Positions 1 to 10,480 of a stretch of 64,000 bases of DNA are shown piece after piece. Source of the stretch: DASPKT01 sp035626475 (lineage in GTDB: Bacteria > Pseudomonadota > Alphaproteobacteria > Azospirillales > Azospirillaceae). The stretch lies in the NCBI GenBank assembly GCA_035626475.1, contig DASPNP010000053.1, positions 258,350-322,349 on the forward strand, written 5' to 3'. Every line of letters begins with the position of its first letter. Positions within the stretch are counted from its first letter, which is position 1. The translations under genes and the position numbers were made by a program. The notes beneath the pieces are model-generated. The model was not told the origin of the DNA and made no database searches. It saw nothing but the letters and a program-made list of their open reading frames with translations.

Positions 1-455
1 AGCAGGGCGACCGACTTGATGTCGCGGCGCAGCCAGCGGATGTCGGGGGTGGTGATGACCGGCACGCCGCCGCCGACCTGGGCCTGGCTCTGGAACTTCG
101 TCGGCCGCGCCGTCATGACCAGGCTGCTGCGGGCGCCGGCGGGGAACTTGAAGTCGCGCGGGGCGACGCCGCGGGTCACCTGGATGTAGAGCAGACCGTT
201 GCGCAGGCCGTTGCGCCGGATGACCTCGCGCATCAGCAGCCCCAGCGCGTGCGGCGGCACCGGCCAGTCGATGCGCAGCTCGCCCAAGGACCGGCCAAGC
301 CGCCTCAGGTGCCCCTCCTCGTCCGCCGTCCGGCCGCCGACCACCGTCACCACCTCATAGACGCCGTCGGCGAACTGGAAGCCGCGGTCCTCGATGTGCA
401 CGGACGCCTCGGCATGCGGGACGTAGCGGCCGTTGACATAGGCGATGCGGGGCAT
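1..455 (-). CDS. dat: D-amino-acid transaminase, 3' end outside window
   Basis: Fold-type IV PLP transaminase that interconverts D-alanine and D-glutamate-type amino acids through 2-oxo acids, supplying D-amino acids for peptidoglycan. About 151 N-terminal residues are present. The start MPRIAYVNGRYVPHAEA and the segment IEDRGFQFADGVYEV (residues 21-35) are typical of the family. The run WLRRDIKSVALL (141-152) carries the expected PLP lysine at K147, close to K145 of Bacillus D-amino-acid transaminase. It starts 48 bp after trkA on the same strand, as in other Rhodospirillales ntrX-trkA loci. A branched-chain aminotransferase is the main alternative, since the two families are related; the C-terminal specificity residues are not in the window. 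Confidence 0.88.
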   Translation of the reverse strand, partial: MPRIAYVNGRYVPHAEASVHIEDRGFQFADGVYEVVTVVGGRTADEEGHLRRLGRSLGELRIDWPVPPHALGLLMREVIRRNGLRNGLLYIQVTRGVAPRDFKFPAGARSSLVMTARPTKFQSQAQVGGGVPVITTPDIRWLRRDIKSVAL

Positions 456-503
456 GAAGGGTTGGTCCGGGCTTGAGGAAACGGATGAGGCGGCGGCAAA
501 CTA

Positions 504-1880
504 TCAAAAGAATTCAAGGCGTACCGAGAACATCTTCTCGACCTTCTTCACCTGGCCGACGGTGGCCAGGATGACGACGCGATCGTGCGCCTTGATGATG
601 GTGTTGGGGCGCGGGATGATGACCTCCTCGCCGCGCACGATGGCGCCGACGATGACGCCCTCGGGCAGCCGGACCTCGCGCAGCGGCGTGTTGATCAGCG
701 ATGAGGTCTCAAGCGCCTCCGCCTCGATGATCTCGGCGAAGCCTTCACGCAAGGAGTGGACCGACTTGATGCGGCCGCGCCGGACATGCTGCAGGATCGA
801 GGAGACGGTGATGGAGCGCGGGCTGACCACCGCGTCGATGCCCAGCGGCTGCACCAGCGGCCGGTAGCTGGTCTTGTTGATCAGCGTGATCGCGCGCTGG
901 CAGCCGTAGCGCTTGGCCAGCAGCGAGGCGAGGATGTTGCCCTCGTCGTCGTTGGAGACGGCGACCACCGTCTCGCTTGCGCGGACATTGGCCTCCTCCA
1001 GGATGTCGGGATCCAGCCCGTCGCCGTGCAGCACGATGGTGCGGTTGAGCTTCTGGGCGATGTACTGCGCGCGCCGGCGGTCCACCTCGATGATGCGCGC
1101 GGAGACGCCGGGATGCCGGGCCTCGATCTCCTCGGCCAGGAACATGCCGATATTGCCGCCACCGATGATGATGACCCGGCGCGCCTCGCTCTCCTCATGG
1201 CCGAAGGCGGCCATGGCGCGCGGCACGTGGCGGGTGTCCACCACGAAGTACACCTCGTCGCCCGGCAGCATCTGGTCGTCGCCGCCCGGGATGATCGGCT
1301 CGTTCTGCCGGACGATGGCGACGATCTCGATGTTCAGATCCGGGAACAGGCCGGTCAGCTGGCGCAGCGGCGTGTTGATGATCGGGCAGTTCGGCGTGCA
1401 GACGACGCCGATCACCTTCACCTTGCCGTCGGCCAGCGGGATCATGTCGAAGGCGCCGGGCACCTGCAGCCGGCGCGTGATGGCCCTGGCCACCTCGATC
1501 TCCGGCGAGATGATGACGTCGATCGGCATATGCTGGCGCGAGAACAGATCGGCCCAGATCGGCTGCAGGTAGCTCTGATGCCGGACGCGGGCGATCTTGG
1601 TCGGCACGTTGAACAGCGAGTGCGCGACCTGGCATGCCACCATGTTGACCTCGTCGGCCAGGGTGACCGCGATGATCATGTCGGCCTCGGCGGCGCCGGC
1701 CGCCTCCAGCACGTTGGGGTGGGAGGCGAAGCCCACCACGGCGTGCACCTCCAGCGTGTCGCTGATCTTCTGGATCAGCTCCGCCGACTGGTCGATGACC
1801 GTGACCTGGTTGTTCTCCGATGCCAGGTAGCGCGCGATGTTGGAGCCGACCTGGCCGGCGCCGCAGACGATGACCCTCAT
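504..1880 (-). CDS. trkA: Trk potassium uptake NAD-binding protein TrkA
   Basis: Cytoplasmic regulatory subunit of the Trk/Ktr potassium uptake system; it binds NAD(H) or nucleotides and gates a TrkH-type membrane pore. The 458 residues form two tandem RCK units. Each begins with a Rossmann glycine motif, GAGQVG (residues 7-12) and GGGNIG (240-245), and each is followed by an RCK_C half. Length is normal for TrkA. It begins 22 bp after the ntrX stop, so it is probably co-transcribed with ntrYX. No trkH lies in the window, so its membrane partner must be elsewhere. Confidence 0.95.
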   Translation of the reverse strand: MRVIVCGAGQVGSNIARYLASENNQVTVIDQSAELIQKISDTLEVHAVVGFASHPNVLEAAGAAEADMIIAVTLADEVNMVACQVAHSLFNVPTKIARVRHQSYLQPIWADLFSRQHMPIDVIISPEIEVARAITRRLQVPGAFDMIPLADGKVKVIGVVCTPNCPIINTPLRQLTGLFPDLNIEIVAIVRQNEPIIPGGDDQMLPGDEVYFVVDTRHVPRAMAAFGHEESEARRVIIIGGGNIGMFLAEEIEARHPGVSARIIEVDRRRAQYIAQKLNRTIVLHGDGLDPDILEEANVRASETVVAVSNDDEGNILASLLAKRYGCQRAITLINKTSYRPLVQPLGIDAVVSPRSITVSSILQHVRRGRIKSVHSLREGFAEIIEAEALETSSLINTPLREVRLPEGVIVGAIVRGEEVIIPRPNTIIKAHDRVVILATVGQVKKVEKMFSVRLEFF

Positions 1881-1902
1881 GCCCGGTCCCCTTCGGCCCG
1901 AC

Positions 1903-3309
1903 TCACTCGACCATCAACCGCTGGCCGTTCTTCTCGCTCCCGTGCACGCCCAGCGACTTCAGCTTGCGGTGAAGGGCCGAGCGCTCCATGCCGACGAACG
2001 CCGCGGTGCGCGAGATGTTGCCGCCGAAGCGGGTGACCTGGGCCAGCAGGTACTCGCGCTCGAAGACCTCGCGCGCCTCGCGCAGCGGCAGGGCCATGAT
2101 CTCGCCGCCCTTCTCCCACTTCAGCACGGTCGGGGTGATGGCGCCGATCTCCGGCGGCAGCATGTCGGCACGGATCGGCTCGGCCGGGTCGCCCGAGACC
2201 ATGATCAGCAGCCAGTCCACGACGTTGCGCAGCTGGCGGACATTGCCCGGCCAGTCATAGGCCTGCAGCGCCGCCATCGCGTCCTCGCCGAAGACGCGTT
2301 GCGGGATGCCGGCGGCGTCCGAGGAGCGCTGCATGAAGTGGCGGGCCAGCAACGGGATGTCCTCGCGCCGGTCGCGCAGCGCCGACACCTTCAGCGGCAC
2401 CACGGCGAGGCGGTAGTACAGGTCCTGGCGGAAATGCCCGCTCTCGATCTCGGCCGACAGGTCGCGGTTGGTGCTGGCGATGACGCGGACGTCGACCTCG
2501 ACCCGGCTGCTGCCGCCGACCCGCTCGAAGGTCTGCTCCTGCAGCACGCGGACGATCTTGCCCTGGGTCTCCAGCGGCATGTCCGCCACCTCGTCCAGGA
2601 ACAGCGTGCCGCCGTGCGCCTGCTCGAATGTGCCGACCTTGCGACCGGCGCCGTCGATCGGCTGCTCGGTGCCGAACAGCTCGATCTCCAGCCGGTCCGG
2701 CCGCATCGTGGCGCAGTTCAGCGCCACGAAGGGACCGTCGGCCCGGCGGGAGCGCTGGTGCAGGATGCGCGCGACCACCTCCTTGCCGCTGCCGGGCGGG
2801 CCGGAGATGAGGACGCGGCTGCCGGTCGGGGCGACCTTCTCGATGTTCTGGCGCAGCTGGTTGATGGGCAGCGACTTGCCGATCAGTTCGAACTCGCCGC
2901 CGGCGCGCAGGCGCAGCTCGCGGTTCTCGCGGCGGAGCCGGGCGGCCTCGATCGCGCGTTCCACCAGCAGCAGCAGCCGGTCGGACTTGAAGGGCTTCTC
3001 GATGAAGTCGTAGGCGCCGCGCTTGATCGCCGCCACCGCCGTCTCGATCGTGCCGTGGCCGCTGATCATGACGATGGGGACGTCGGGATGGTCGCGCTTC
3101 AGCTCGTCGAGGATCTGCAGCCCGTCCAGCCGGCTGCCCTGCAGCCAGATGTCCAGGATGACCAGGGACGGGCGGCGGGCGGCCACGGCGGCCAGCGCCT
3201 GGTCGGAATCGGCGGCTTCGCGGGTCTTCATGCCCTCGTCGCCCAGGATGCCCGCGATGAGCATCCGGATGTCGGCCTCGTCGTCGACGATGAGGATGTC
3301 GTGCGCCAT
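1903..3309 (-). CDS. ntrX: Nitrogen assimilation response regulator NtrX
   Basis: Response regulator paired with the sensor NtrY, linked in alphaproteobacteria to nitrogen, redox and envelope control. It has a receiver domain with phospho-acceptor D53, an AAA+ domain with Walker A GPPGSGKE (170-177) and a C-terminal Fis-type helix-turn-helix (about 428-452). Where sigma-54 activators carry GAFTGA, the sequence reads TEQPIDGAG (214-222), so the sigma-54 contact loop is absent. This is known for alphaproteobacterial NtrX and suggests that it does not act as a classical sigma-54 activator. Its start lies 3 bp after ntrY. Confidence 0.95.
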   Translation of the reverse strand: MAHDILIVDDEADIRMLIAGILGDEGMKTREAADSDQALAAVAARRPSLVILDIWLQGSRLDGLQILDELKRDHPDVPIVMISGHGTIETAVAAIKRGAYDFIEKPFKSDRLLLLVERAIEAARLRRENRELRLRAGGEFELIGKSLPINQLRQNIEKVAPTGSRVLISGPPGSGKEVVARILHQRSRRADGPFVALNCATMRPDRLEIELFGTEQPIDGAGRKVGTFEQAHGGTLFLDEVADMPLETQGKIVRVLQEQTFERVGGSSRVEVDVRVIASTNRDLSAEIESGHFRQDLYYRLAVVPLKVSALRDRREDIPLLARHFMQRSSDAAGIPQRVFGEDAMAALQAYDWPGNVRQLRNVVDWLLIMVSGDPAEPIRADMLPPEIGAITPTVLKWEKGGEIMALPLREAREVFEREYLLAQVTRFGGNISRTAAFVGMERSALHRKLKSLGVHGSEKNGQRLMVE

Positions 3310-3312
3310 GTC

Positions 3313-5652
3313 TCAGCCTCTGCCTGCTGTGGCAGCTTGGGGGGTGGCCTGCCGTGCGTCGATGTCGGCCGCGGGAGTGTTGGCGTCCGCCGCGGCCTGG
3401 GTCCAGGGCAGCACCAGCGTCACGCGCGCGCCGCCCCCGGGATTGTCGTCCAGGACCAGGGCGCCGCCATGGTCCTCCATGATCTTCTTCACGATCGCCA
3501 GCCCCAGGCCGGTGCCCTTGGCCCGGGTGGTGACGTAGGGCTCGGTCAGCCGGTCGCGCTCGTCGTGCGGCAGGCCCTTGCCGTTGTCCTCGACCGCGAT
3601 GCTGGCCCGCTCCTCGTCGCCGGTCAGGCGCACGACGATGTGGCCGGGCGGCGGGGGAGCGACCGAGCCCGCCTCCTCCGCCCTGCCCTCGATCGCCTCG
3701 ACGGCGTTCTTCAGCAGGTTGGTCAGCGCCTGGGAGATCAGGCGGCCGTCGCAGACCGCGACCAGCTTCTCGTCCGGCAGCACCGTCTCGAAGCGGATGG
3801 CGGTCTGGGCGGTGGATTGCAGGAACACGGCCTGGCGGATCATCTCCTGCAGCCCCTGCGGCTTCATCACCGGCGCCGGCATGCGGGCGAAGGCGGAGAA
3901 CTCGTCGACCATGCGGCCGATATCGTCGACATGGCGGACGATGGTGTCGGTCATCTGCCGGAAGGTCTCGGGATCGCTCTGGATCTCCTTGCCGTACTTG
4001 CGGCGCAGCCGCTCGGCCGACAACTGGATCGGCGTTAGCGGGTTCTTGATCTCGTGGGCGATGCGGCGGGCAACGTCGGCCCAGGCGGCCTTGCGCTGCG
4101 CCGACAGCAGCTCCGACACGTCGTCGAAGGTGACGACGAAGCCGCGGATCTCGCCCTGCACCACTTCGGCCGCGACCCGCACCAGCAGGGTCCGGGCGGC
4201 CGAGCCGCGGCGGATCTGCACCTGATGCTCGACCAGCTTGGAGGGCCGCCGGCGGATGGTCGACATCAGCTCGCCGATCTCCGGGGCTATGTCGATGATG
4301 GGCCGGCCGACCAGCATCGCCGGGTCGGGCACGCCCAGCAGCTCCGCCGCCGAGAGGTTCGGCAGGTTGATGACGCCGTTCTGGTCCAGGCCCAGCACGC
4401 CGGCCGAGACGCCGGCCAGCACCGCCTCGGTGAAGCGCCGGCGCAGGTCCAGCTGCCGGTTCGCCTCGACCAGCTCCGCCCGCTGGCTCTCCAGCTGGCT
4501 GGTCATGCGGTTGAAGGCCTTGGACAGCGAGGTCAGCTCGTCCTCCTGCGCGGACGTGTTCTCCGGCACCCGGGCCGTGAGGTCGCCCGCGCGCACCCGC
4601 TCGGCGGCGCCGATCAGGTTGCTGATGGGGTGGACGAGGAAACTGGCGAAATTCAGGCCGACCCAGATGGCCGCCAGCAGCAGCAGCAGCGCCACCACGA
4701 CGAAGATCATCGCCAGCTGCGTCTGCAGGCCGAAGCGCTGCCCCTCCAGCTGGCTGTACTCGTTGACGGCCTTCTGCGTCTGCTCCATGTGGGCGAGCAC
4801 GCGCGGCTCCACGGGGCGGGTGGCGTAGAGGAAGGTGTCCAGCTCGGAATCGAGGTAGACCAGCGCCGTGACGCGGTCCTCGCTCTCGTTCACCACCACC
4901 ACCACCTCGCCCTGGCGCGCCTGGTCGAAGCGCGCGGGCGGCAGGGCCTTGGGGTCGGACTTCAGCCCCAGCGCCACCTGGGCGTAGACGCGGCCGGTGC
5001 CGTCCAGCACCACGAGCTCGGTCAGGGACCGGGCCAGCGAGAACTGCATGAGGCGCGTGCGCAGCTGGATCGGGTCCCACATCAGCCAGGGGTTCAGGCG
5101 CTTCTGCGTCAGCTCCAGGTCGTTCTGGACCTCCAATATGTCGGTCCGGATCGTGTTCTGGTGCTCCTTGACATAGGCCTCGGCCACCGCCAGGGACTCG
5201 TTGATGGCGGTGCGCACCCGGTCGCTGAACCAGGTCTGGACGCCGACATAGAAGAACAGGGCCGAGAAGGTGGCCATGATGATGGCCGGGAATACCGCCA
5301 GCAGGCTGAACACGGCCACCAGACGGACATGCAGCCGGGCGCCCGCCATGCCCTGGCGCCGCTCGATCCACAGGCCGATGATGCGCCGGGCCATGACCGA
5401 GACCAGCAGCAGCAGCAGCGCCAGATCCAGCGTCAGCAGCAGCGTGACGGTATTCGGGTCCTTGCCGAAGGGCGGGGACTCGGTCAGCGCCGCGTAGGTG
5501 GCGGCGCCCGCGCCGATCGAGGCCACGGTCAGCAGCAGCGCCAGCTTGTTGCCCATGCCGTGGCGCGTCGACCAGGCGGACAGGCGCTGCCACAGGCCGG
5601 GGCGCGGCGCGCCGGGCGTGGCGTGCGTGCCGGTCTCGGTCTGGCTGCTCAT
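3313..5652 (-). CDS. ntrY: Nitrogen regulation sensor histidine kinase NtrY
   Basis: Membrane sensor kinase that phosphorylates NtrX. The 779 residues show hydrophobic segments near 37-58, 69-90 and 112-137, a periplasmic region, a further membrane segment near 313-335, a HAMP domain (about 336-390), a PAS domain (about 405-515), a HisKA domain with HEIKNPLTP and phospho-acceptor H533, and a C-terminal HATPase domain with GKGLP and GTGLGLAIVKKI. This is the standard NtrY architecture. The 215-bp gap before it, the largest in the ntr block, suggests that ntrYX has its own promoter in addition to read-through from ntrBC. Confidence 0.96.
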   Translation of the reverse strand: MSSQTETGTHATPGAPRPGLWQRLSAWSTRHGMGNKLALLLTVASIGAGAATYAALTESPPFGKDPNTVTLLLTLDLALLLLLVSVMARRIIGLWIERRQGMAGARLHVRLVAVFSLLAVFPAIIMATFSALFFYVGVQTWFSDRVRTAINESLAVAEAYVKEHQNTIRTDILEVQNDLELTQKRLNPWLMWDPIQLRTRLMQFSLARSLTELVVLDGTGRVYAQVALGLKSDPKALPPARFDQARQGEVVVVVNESEDRVTALVYLDSELDTFLYATRPVEPRVLAHMEQTQKAVNEYSQLEGQRFGLQTQLAMIFVVVALLLLLAAIWVGLNFASFLVHPISNLIGAAERVRAGDLTARVPENTSAQEDELTSLSKAFNRMTSQLESQRAELVEANRQLDLRRRFTEAVLAGVSAGVLGLDQNGVINLPNLSAAELLGVPDPAMLVGRPIIDIAPEIGELMSTIRRRPSKLVEHQVQIRRGSAARTLLVRVAAEVVQGEIRGFVVTFDDVSELLSAQRKAAWADVARRIAHEIKNPLTPIQLSAERLRRKYGKEIQSDPETFRQMTDTIVRHVDDIGRMVDEFSAFARMPAPVMKPQGLQEMIRQAVFLQSTAQTAIRFETVLPDEKLVAVCDGRLISQALTNLLKNAVEAIEGRAEEAGSVAPPPPGHIVVRLTGDEERASIAVEDNGKGLPHDERDRLTEPYVTTRAKGTGLGLAIVKKIMEDHGGALVLDDNPGGGARVTLVLPWTQAAADANTPAADIDARQATPQAATAGRG

Positions 5653-5867
5653 GCCTGCGGCCTCGGGGCGGAGTTGCCCGTGGCGGCCGCGGCTCGGGGG
5701 GAGTGGCGCAATCGGCGACCCTGGAATCCGTTGGGGACGAACCAGCCCTAGCGGGGCCGGCCGTCAGCCTCTGTTACCAGAAAGCTACACCCCGCGCCAG
5801 TCTGGCAACGGCACCATTTTCGGGACAGGCCGTGGCACCGCCGCCACGGCGGGTGTCCCCCGGTGCG
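5653..5867. other. Intergenic region between ntrC and ntrY
   Basis: No ORF in this gap looks real. Near its ntrC end is the short hairpin listed separately. Reading toward ntrY, TTGCCA (5808-5803) with GCTTTC 17 bp downstream (5785-5780) is a weak promoter candidate for ntrYX. I found no sigma-54 element with the correct GG-N10-GC spacing. Confidence 0.4.
5830..5849 (-). terminator. Hairpin after ntrC
   Basis: Inverted repeat CCGTGGC / GCCACGG with a 6-nt loop, 18 bp beyond the ntrC stop. There is no T-run, so it could be a weak terminator or an mRNA 3'-end stabiliser. Confidence 0.35.
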
Positions 5868-7322
<1,455 letters not shown>

Positions 7323-7325
7323 GAC

Positions 7326-8462
7326 TCAGTCTTCCCCTTCCACGCCGTTCCCGGCCTCCCGCGCCATCGGCAGCGACACCTTGAAGACCGTGCGCTTCGG
7401 CACGCTGTCGAAATCGATGACGCCGCCATGGTCGCCGATGATCTTGGCGACCAATGCAAGACCGAGGCCGCTGCCGTTGCGCTTGGTGGTGACGAAGGGA
7501 TCGAAGAGATGGGCGCGCAGATCCTCCGGGATGCCCTCGCCATTATCCTGGACCGAGACCAGCAAAGGCAGGCGCAGCCTCGCCTCCGAGCCGGACACCG
7601 CCAGCCGCACGCCCTGCTGGTAGGCGGTGGACAGCACGATCTCCCCGCCCTGCTCCGGGCAGGCCTCTGCCGCATTTTTGAGCAGGTTGAGGAAGACCTG
7701 GATCAGCTGGTCGCGGTTGCCCAGGACCGGCGGCAGCGAGGGGTCGTAGCGCTCGACGAAGCGGATGTGGCGGGCGAAGCCGCTCTGGGCGATCCGGCGC
7801 ACATGCTCCAGCACGCCGTGGATGTTCACCGGCTGCTTCGCCAGGGGACGGTCGTCGGAGAAGATCTCCATCCGGTCGACCAGCTTCACGATGCGGTCCG
7901 CCTCCTCGCAGATGAGGCGGGTCAGCATGCGGTCGGGCTCGGGGACGCTCTCCTCCAGCAGCTGGGCGGCGCCGCGGATGCCGGAAAGCGGGTTCTTCAC
8001 CTCGTGCGCCAGCATCGCCGCCATGGCGACGACCGAGCGCGCGGCGCCCCGGTGGGTCAGCTGGTTGTCGATCTTGCGGGCGATGGAGCGCTCGTTGAGC
8101 GACAGCACGACGAGCCCGCCCTCCTCGCCCAGCGGCGCCGCCTGGACCGTGACCAGGTGCGCGCCGATGCGCGGGGTCTCCACCGTGACGCCGTACTCAG
8201 ACACGCTGCCGCCGGTGGCGCGGGCCTGCTCCACCAGGGCGAAGAGCGGGCTGTCGCCGGGCACCAGTTCCGACAGCGGGCGGCCCAGGAGATGGCTGGC
8301 GCTGGCGCCGAAGAACTCCTCGGCCTCCAGGTTCACCGAGCGCAGCAGCCCGGCCCGGTCCACCACCATGACCGGGTGCGGCAGGGCGTTCAGCACGCTC
8401 GCGGCGTCGGGCGCCGGCAGCGGCGCCGGGCGGTCCGGCTTCGCGGCGGCCCTGCTGCTCAT
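7326..8462 (-). CDS. ntrB: Nitrogen sensor histidine kinase NtrB
   Basis: Soluble two-component kinase/phosphatase controlled by PII proteins, partner of NtrC. It has an N-terminal PAS domain (about 22-130), a HisKA domain with LAHEVKNPLSGIRGA and phospho-acceptor H153, and a C-terminal ATPase domain with DNGEGIP and GSGLGLALVAKI. The 378-residue length is typical. It starts 1 bp after the dusB stop, the classic nifR3-ntrB arrangement of alphaproteobacteria. Confidence 0.97.
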   Translation of the reverse strand: MSSRAAAKPDRPAPLPAPDAASVLNALPHPVMVVDRAGLLRSVNLEAEEFFGASASHLLGRPLSELVPGDSPLFALVEQARATGGSVSEYGVTVETPRIGAHLVTVQAAPLGEEGGLVVLSLNERSIARKIDNQLTHRGAARSVVAMAAMLAHEVKNPLSGIRGAAQLLEESVPEPDRMLTRLICEEADRIVKLVDRMEIFSDDRPLAKQPVNIHGVLEHVRRIAQSGFARHIRFVERYDPSLPPVLGNRDQLIQVFLNLLKNAAEACPEQGGEIVLSTAYQQGVRLAVSGSEARLRLPLLVSVQDNGEGIPEDLRAHLFDPFVTTKRNGSGLGLALVAKIIGDHGGVIDFDSVPKRTVFKVSLPMAREAGNGVEGED

Positions 8463-8463
8463 C

Positions 8464-9525
8464 TCAGGCCGCTTCCAGCTCCGCGCCGTCGGCGTCGCCG
8501 GCCCGGTTGCTGTTGAGGTCGCGCTGGGTGACGCCGCGGTCCAGAACGCCCTGGTAGAAGTCCAGGATCAGCCGCTTCACCGCGTCCACCTCGGCGACGC
8601 TGTTCACCGCGGCGCGGTACTCGGCAGAGCCCGGCAGGCCCTTGGAGTACCAGGCGACGTGCTTGCGGGCGATACGGTGGCCGGCCTCGTAGCCGTAATG
8701 CGCCAGGATGGCGTCGTAATGCTCCAGCACGATGTCGCGCTGCTCGGGCAGGGTCGGCTCCGGCACCTGCTCGCCGGTGCGGAGATACGCCATGGCCTGT
8801 GCCACGAACCAGGGGCGGCCGTAGGTGCCGCGCCCGATCATGATCCCGTCCGCCCCGCTCTCCGCCAGGCAGCGCGTCACGTCGGGGAAATCGGTGATGT
8901 CGCCGTTGGCGATGACCGGAATGGAGACGGCCTCCTTCACCCGGCGGATGAAGCGCCAGTCGGCGGTGCCGTTGTACATCTGGTTACGGGTGCGGCCATG
9001 GACCGTCACCATCCTGATCCCGCATTCCTCGGCGATGCGCGCGAGCTTCGGGGCGTTTAGGTTCTGCTCGTCCCAGCCCTTGCGCATCTTCATGGTGACC
9101 GGCACCGAGACGGCCTTCACGGTCGCCTCCATGATGCGGGTCGCCGTCAGCTCGTCCTTCATGAGGGCGGAGCCGGCGAAGCCGTTCACCACCTTCTTCA
9201 CCGGGCAGCCGAAATTGATGTCGATGATGGCGGCGCCCCGGTCCTCGCAGAGCTTTGCCGCCTCGGCCATGACATGGGGCTCGCAGCCCGCGAGCTGCAC
9301 CGAGATCGGCGCCTCGTCCTGGCTGTGGTCCGTCTTCTTCATGCTCTCGCGCGTGGCGCGGATCATGGCCTGGCTGGCGATCATCTCGGACACGACGAGG
9401 CCGGCGCCGGTGCGCTTGACCAGCCGGCGGAACGGCATGTCCGAGACGCCGGACATGGGCGCCAGGATCACCGGCTCCTCGATCGTGACGGGGCCGATGG
9501 CGATCGGCTTCAGCTTGCCGCCCAT
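8464..9525 (-). CDS. dusB: tRNA-dihydrouridine synthase DusB (NifR3)
   Basis: FMN-dependent enzyme that reduces uridines in the tRNA D-loop using NADPH. The 353-residue TIM-barrel protein has the N-terminal signature LAPMSGVSDMPFRRL and the catalytic region DINFGCPVKKV with C107 as the likely proton donor; a flavin-phosphate segment IGRGTYGRPW lies later. It is first in the dusB-ntrBC operon, an arrangement found widely in proteobacteria, although its enzyme role is unrelated to nitrogen. Confidence 0.96.
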   Translation of the reverse strand: MGGKLKPIAIGPVTIEEPVILAPMSGVSDMPFRRLVKRTGAGLVVSEMIASQAMIRATRESMKKTDHSQDEAPISVQLAGCEPHVMAEAAKLCEDRGAAIIDINFGCPVKKVVNGFAGSALMKDELTATRIMEATVKAVSVPVTMKMRKGWDEQNLNAPKLARIAEECGIRMVTVHGRTRNQMYNGTADWRFIRRVKEAVSIPVIANGDITDFPDVTRCLAESGADGIMIGRGTYGRPWFVAQAMAYLRTGEQVPEPTLPEQRDIVLEHYDAILAHYGYEAGHRIARKHVAWYSKGLPGSAEYRAAVNSVAEVDAVKRLILDFYQGVLDRGVTQRDLNSNRAGDADGAELEAA

Positions 9526-9565
9526 TTTTTAGGCACTCACAACAGCTGCTGCAAAATTGGGCGGC

Positions 9566-9594
9566 ACCCTATCATGGAACAGGCCAGAAGGCAA
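9566..9594 (-). promoter_or_regulatory. Candidate promoter for dusB-ntrBC
   Basis: TTGCCT (9594-9589), 17 bp, TAGGGT (9571-9566), about 40 bp before the dusB start. The -10 element is weak, but the position and spacing fit. Confidence 0.33.
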
Positions 9595-9616
9595 AAGCGG
9601 GGGCCGGGCGCGGCAT

Positions 9617-9642
9617 ATGCCCCGGCCGCATGGCCGGGGCAT
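9617..9642 (-). terminator. Strong hairpin after the Spo0M-like gene
   Basis: Perfect 11-bp inverted repeat ATGCCCCGGCC / GGCCGGGGCAT with a 4-nt loop, 13 bp after the stop at 9656. No T-run follows, so it may be a GC-rich terminator or a processing site separating this gene from dusB. Confidence 0.5.
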
Positions 9643-9655
9643 CCCCGCCAACGAC

Positions 9656-10426
9656 TCAGAGGCCCAGCAGCTGCCCCAGCGACCGCTGGATCGCGCTCTG
9701 CCCCGGGCCGCGCAGGCCGCCCGGCAGGGGTACATGGTGCCAGCTCTCGTCCATGCCGGTCGCCTCCAGCAGGAAGCCGCTCAGGCTGCGGGCGGATCGG
9801 TCGACCTGGACCAGCAGCTCGAAGCCGTCACGGCCGTCCGGCTGGAACACCAACTCCACCTCGTCGAAGCGGCCGCGGCCGTAGCCGGCGGGCTTGAACT
9901 CGAACTCCTGCACGAAGCCGTGGCCGCCGTGCCAGCGCGGCCGGTGCTCCACGTCGGACTTGTAGAGGCGGAAGCCCAGCGCCTCCATCGCGGCGAAGGC
10001 GTCGCGCTGCACCGGGGCCGGCGCCACCACCAGCGCGTCGTTGTCCACAGAGTCGAGCGCCATGGGGATGTCCAGCCGTGTGCGCAGCCAGGCCTGCGAG
10101 CGGTCGCGGCCCAGCGCCACCGGCGTGAAGAGCGGCAGCGGGATCTCGAAGCGGAGCTCGTGCCTGGCACCCGGCTCGACGCTGAAGCCCTTGGTGACGG
10201 TGAAGGCGGCGATGGCGCGGCTCTGCAGCGTCTTGGTGTCGTTCGCCTCGACCAGCACCTCGGTGCAGACCTCGACCCCGATTTCCGTGATCTCCTGCGG
10301 CACGCCGCCGCCCTTCACGGCGATGCGGCCGGAGACGGCGCCGCCGAGCTCGACATGCGGCGTGTCGAGGATGGTGTCCACGGTCGCCCCGCCGATTCCG
10401 ACGGAGGCGAGAAGCTTGCCCAGCAT
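9656..10426 (-). CDS. spo0M: Spo0M-like sporulation-control (arrestin-fold) protein
   Basis: A 256-residue soluble protein of the Spo0M family, arrestin-like beta-sandwich proteins first found in Bacillus as sporulation modulators and also present in non-sporulating bacteria, where their role is unclear. Family features are the N-terminus MLGKLLASVGIGGATVDTIL, the GG-V-QEITEIGVEV strand region and a C-terminal half rich in charged residues. The start has a good GGGAGG ribosome site. It lies downstream of the YpjD-like gene on the same strand with a 54-bp gap. Nothing nearby suggests sporulation, so family membership is much firmer than function. Confidence 0.82.
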   Translation of the reverse strand: MLGKLLASVGIGGATVDTILDTPHVELGGAVSGRIAVKGGGVPQEITEIGVEVCTEVLVEANDTKTLQSRAIAAFTVTKGFSVEPGARHELRFEIPLPLFTPVALGRDRSQAWLRTRLDIPMALDSVDNDALVVAPAPVQRDAFAAMEALGFRLYKSDVEHRPRWHGGHGFVQEFEFKPAGYGRGRFDEVELVFQPDGRDGFELLVQVDRSARSLSGFLLEATGMDESWHHVPLPGGLRGPGQSAIQRSLGQLLGL

Positions 10427-10480
10427 GGTTCCTCCCTGGTGCTGTGTCGTTGCCTGCCAGGGATAGGTGCCCCTTCGGGC

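Noticed and set aside
2255..5593. An 1112-codon minus-strand frame across ntrY and ntrX
   Set aside because: It is in another frame of two certain genes, and its sequence is Ala/Arg/Gly-rich without domains.
5784..5799. A possible sigma-54 promoter (TGGCGC then GTAGC) before ntrY
   Set aside because: The distance between GG and GC is 11, not the required 10 bases, and the -12 part is poor.
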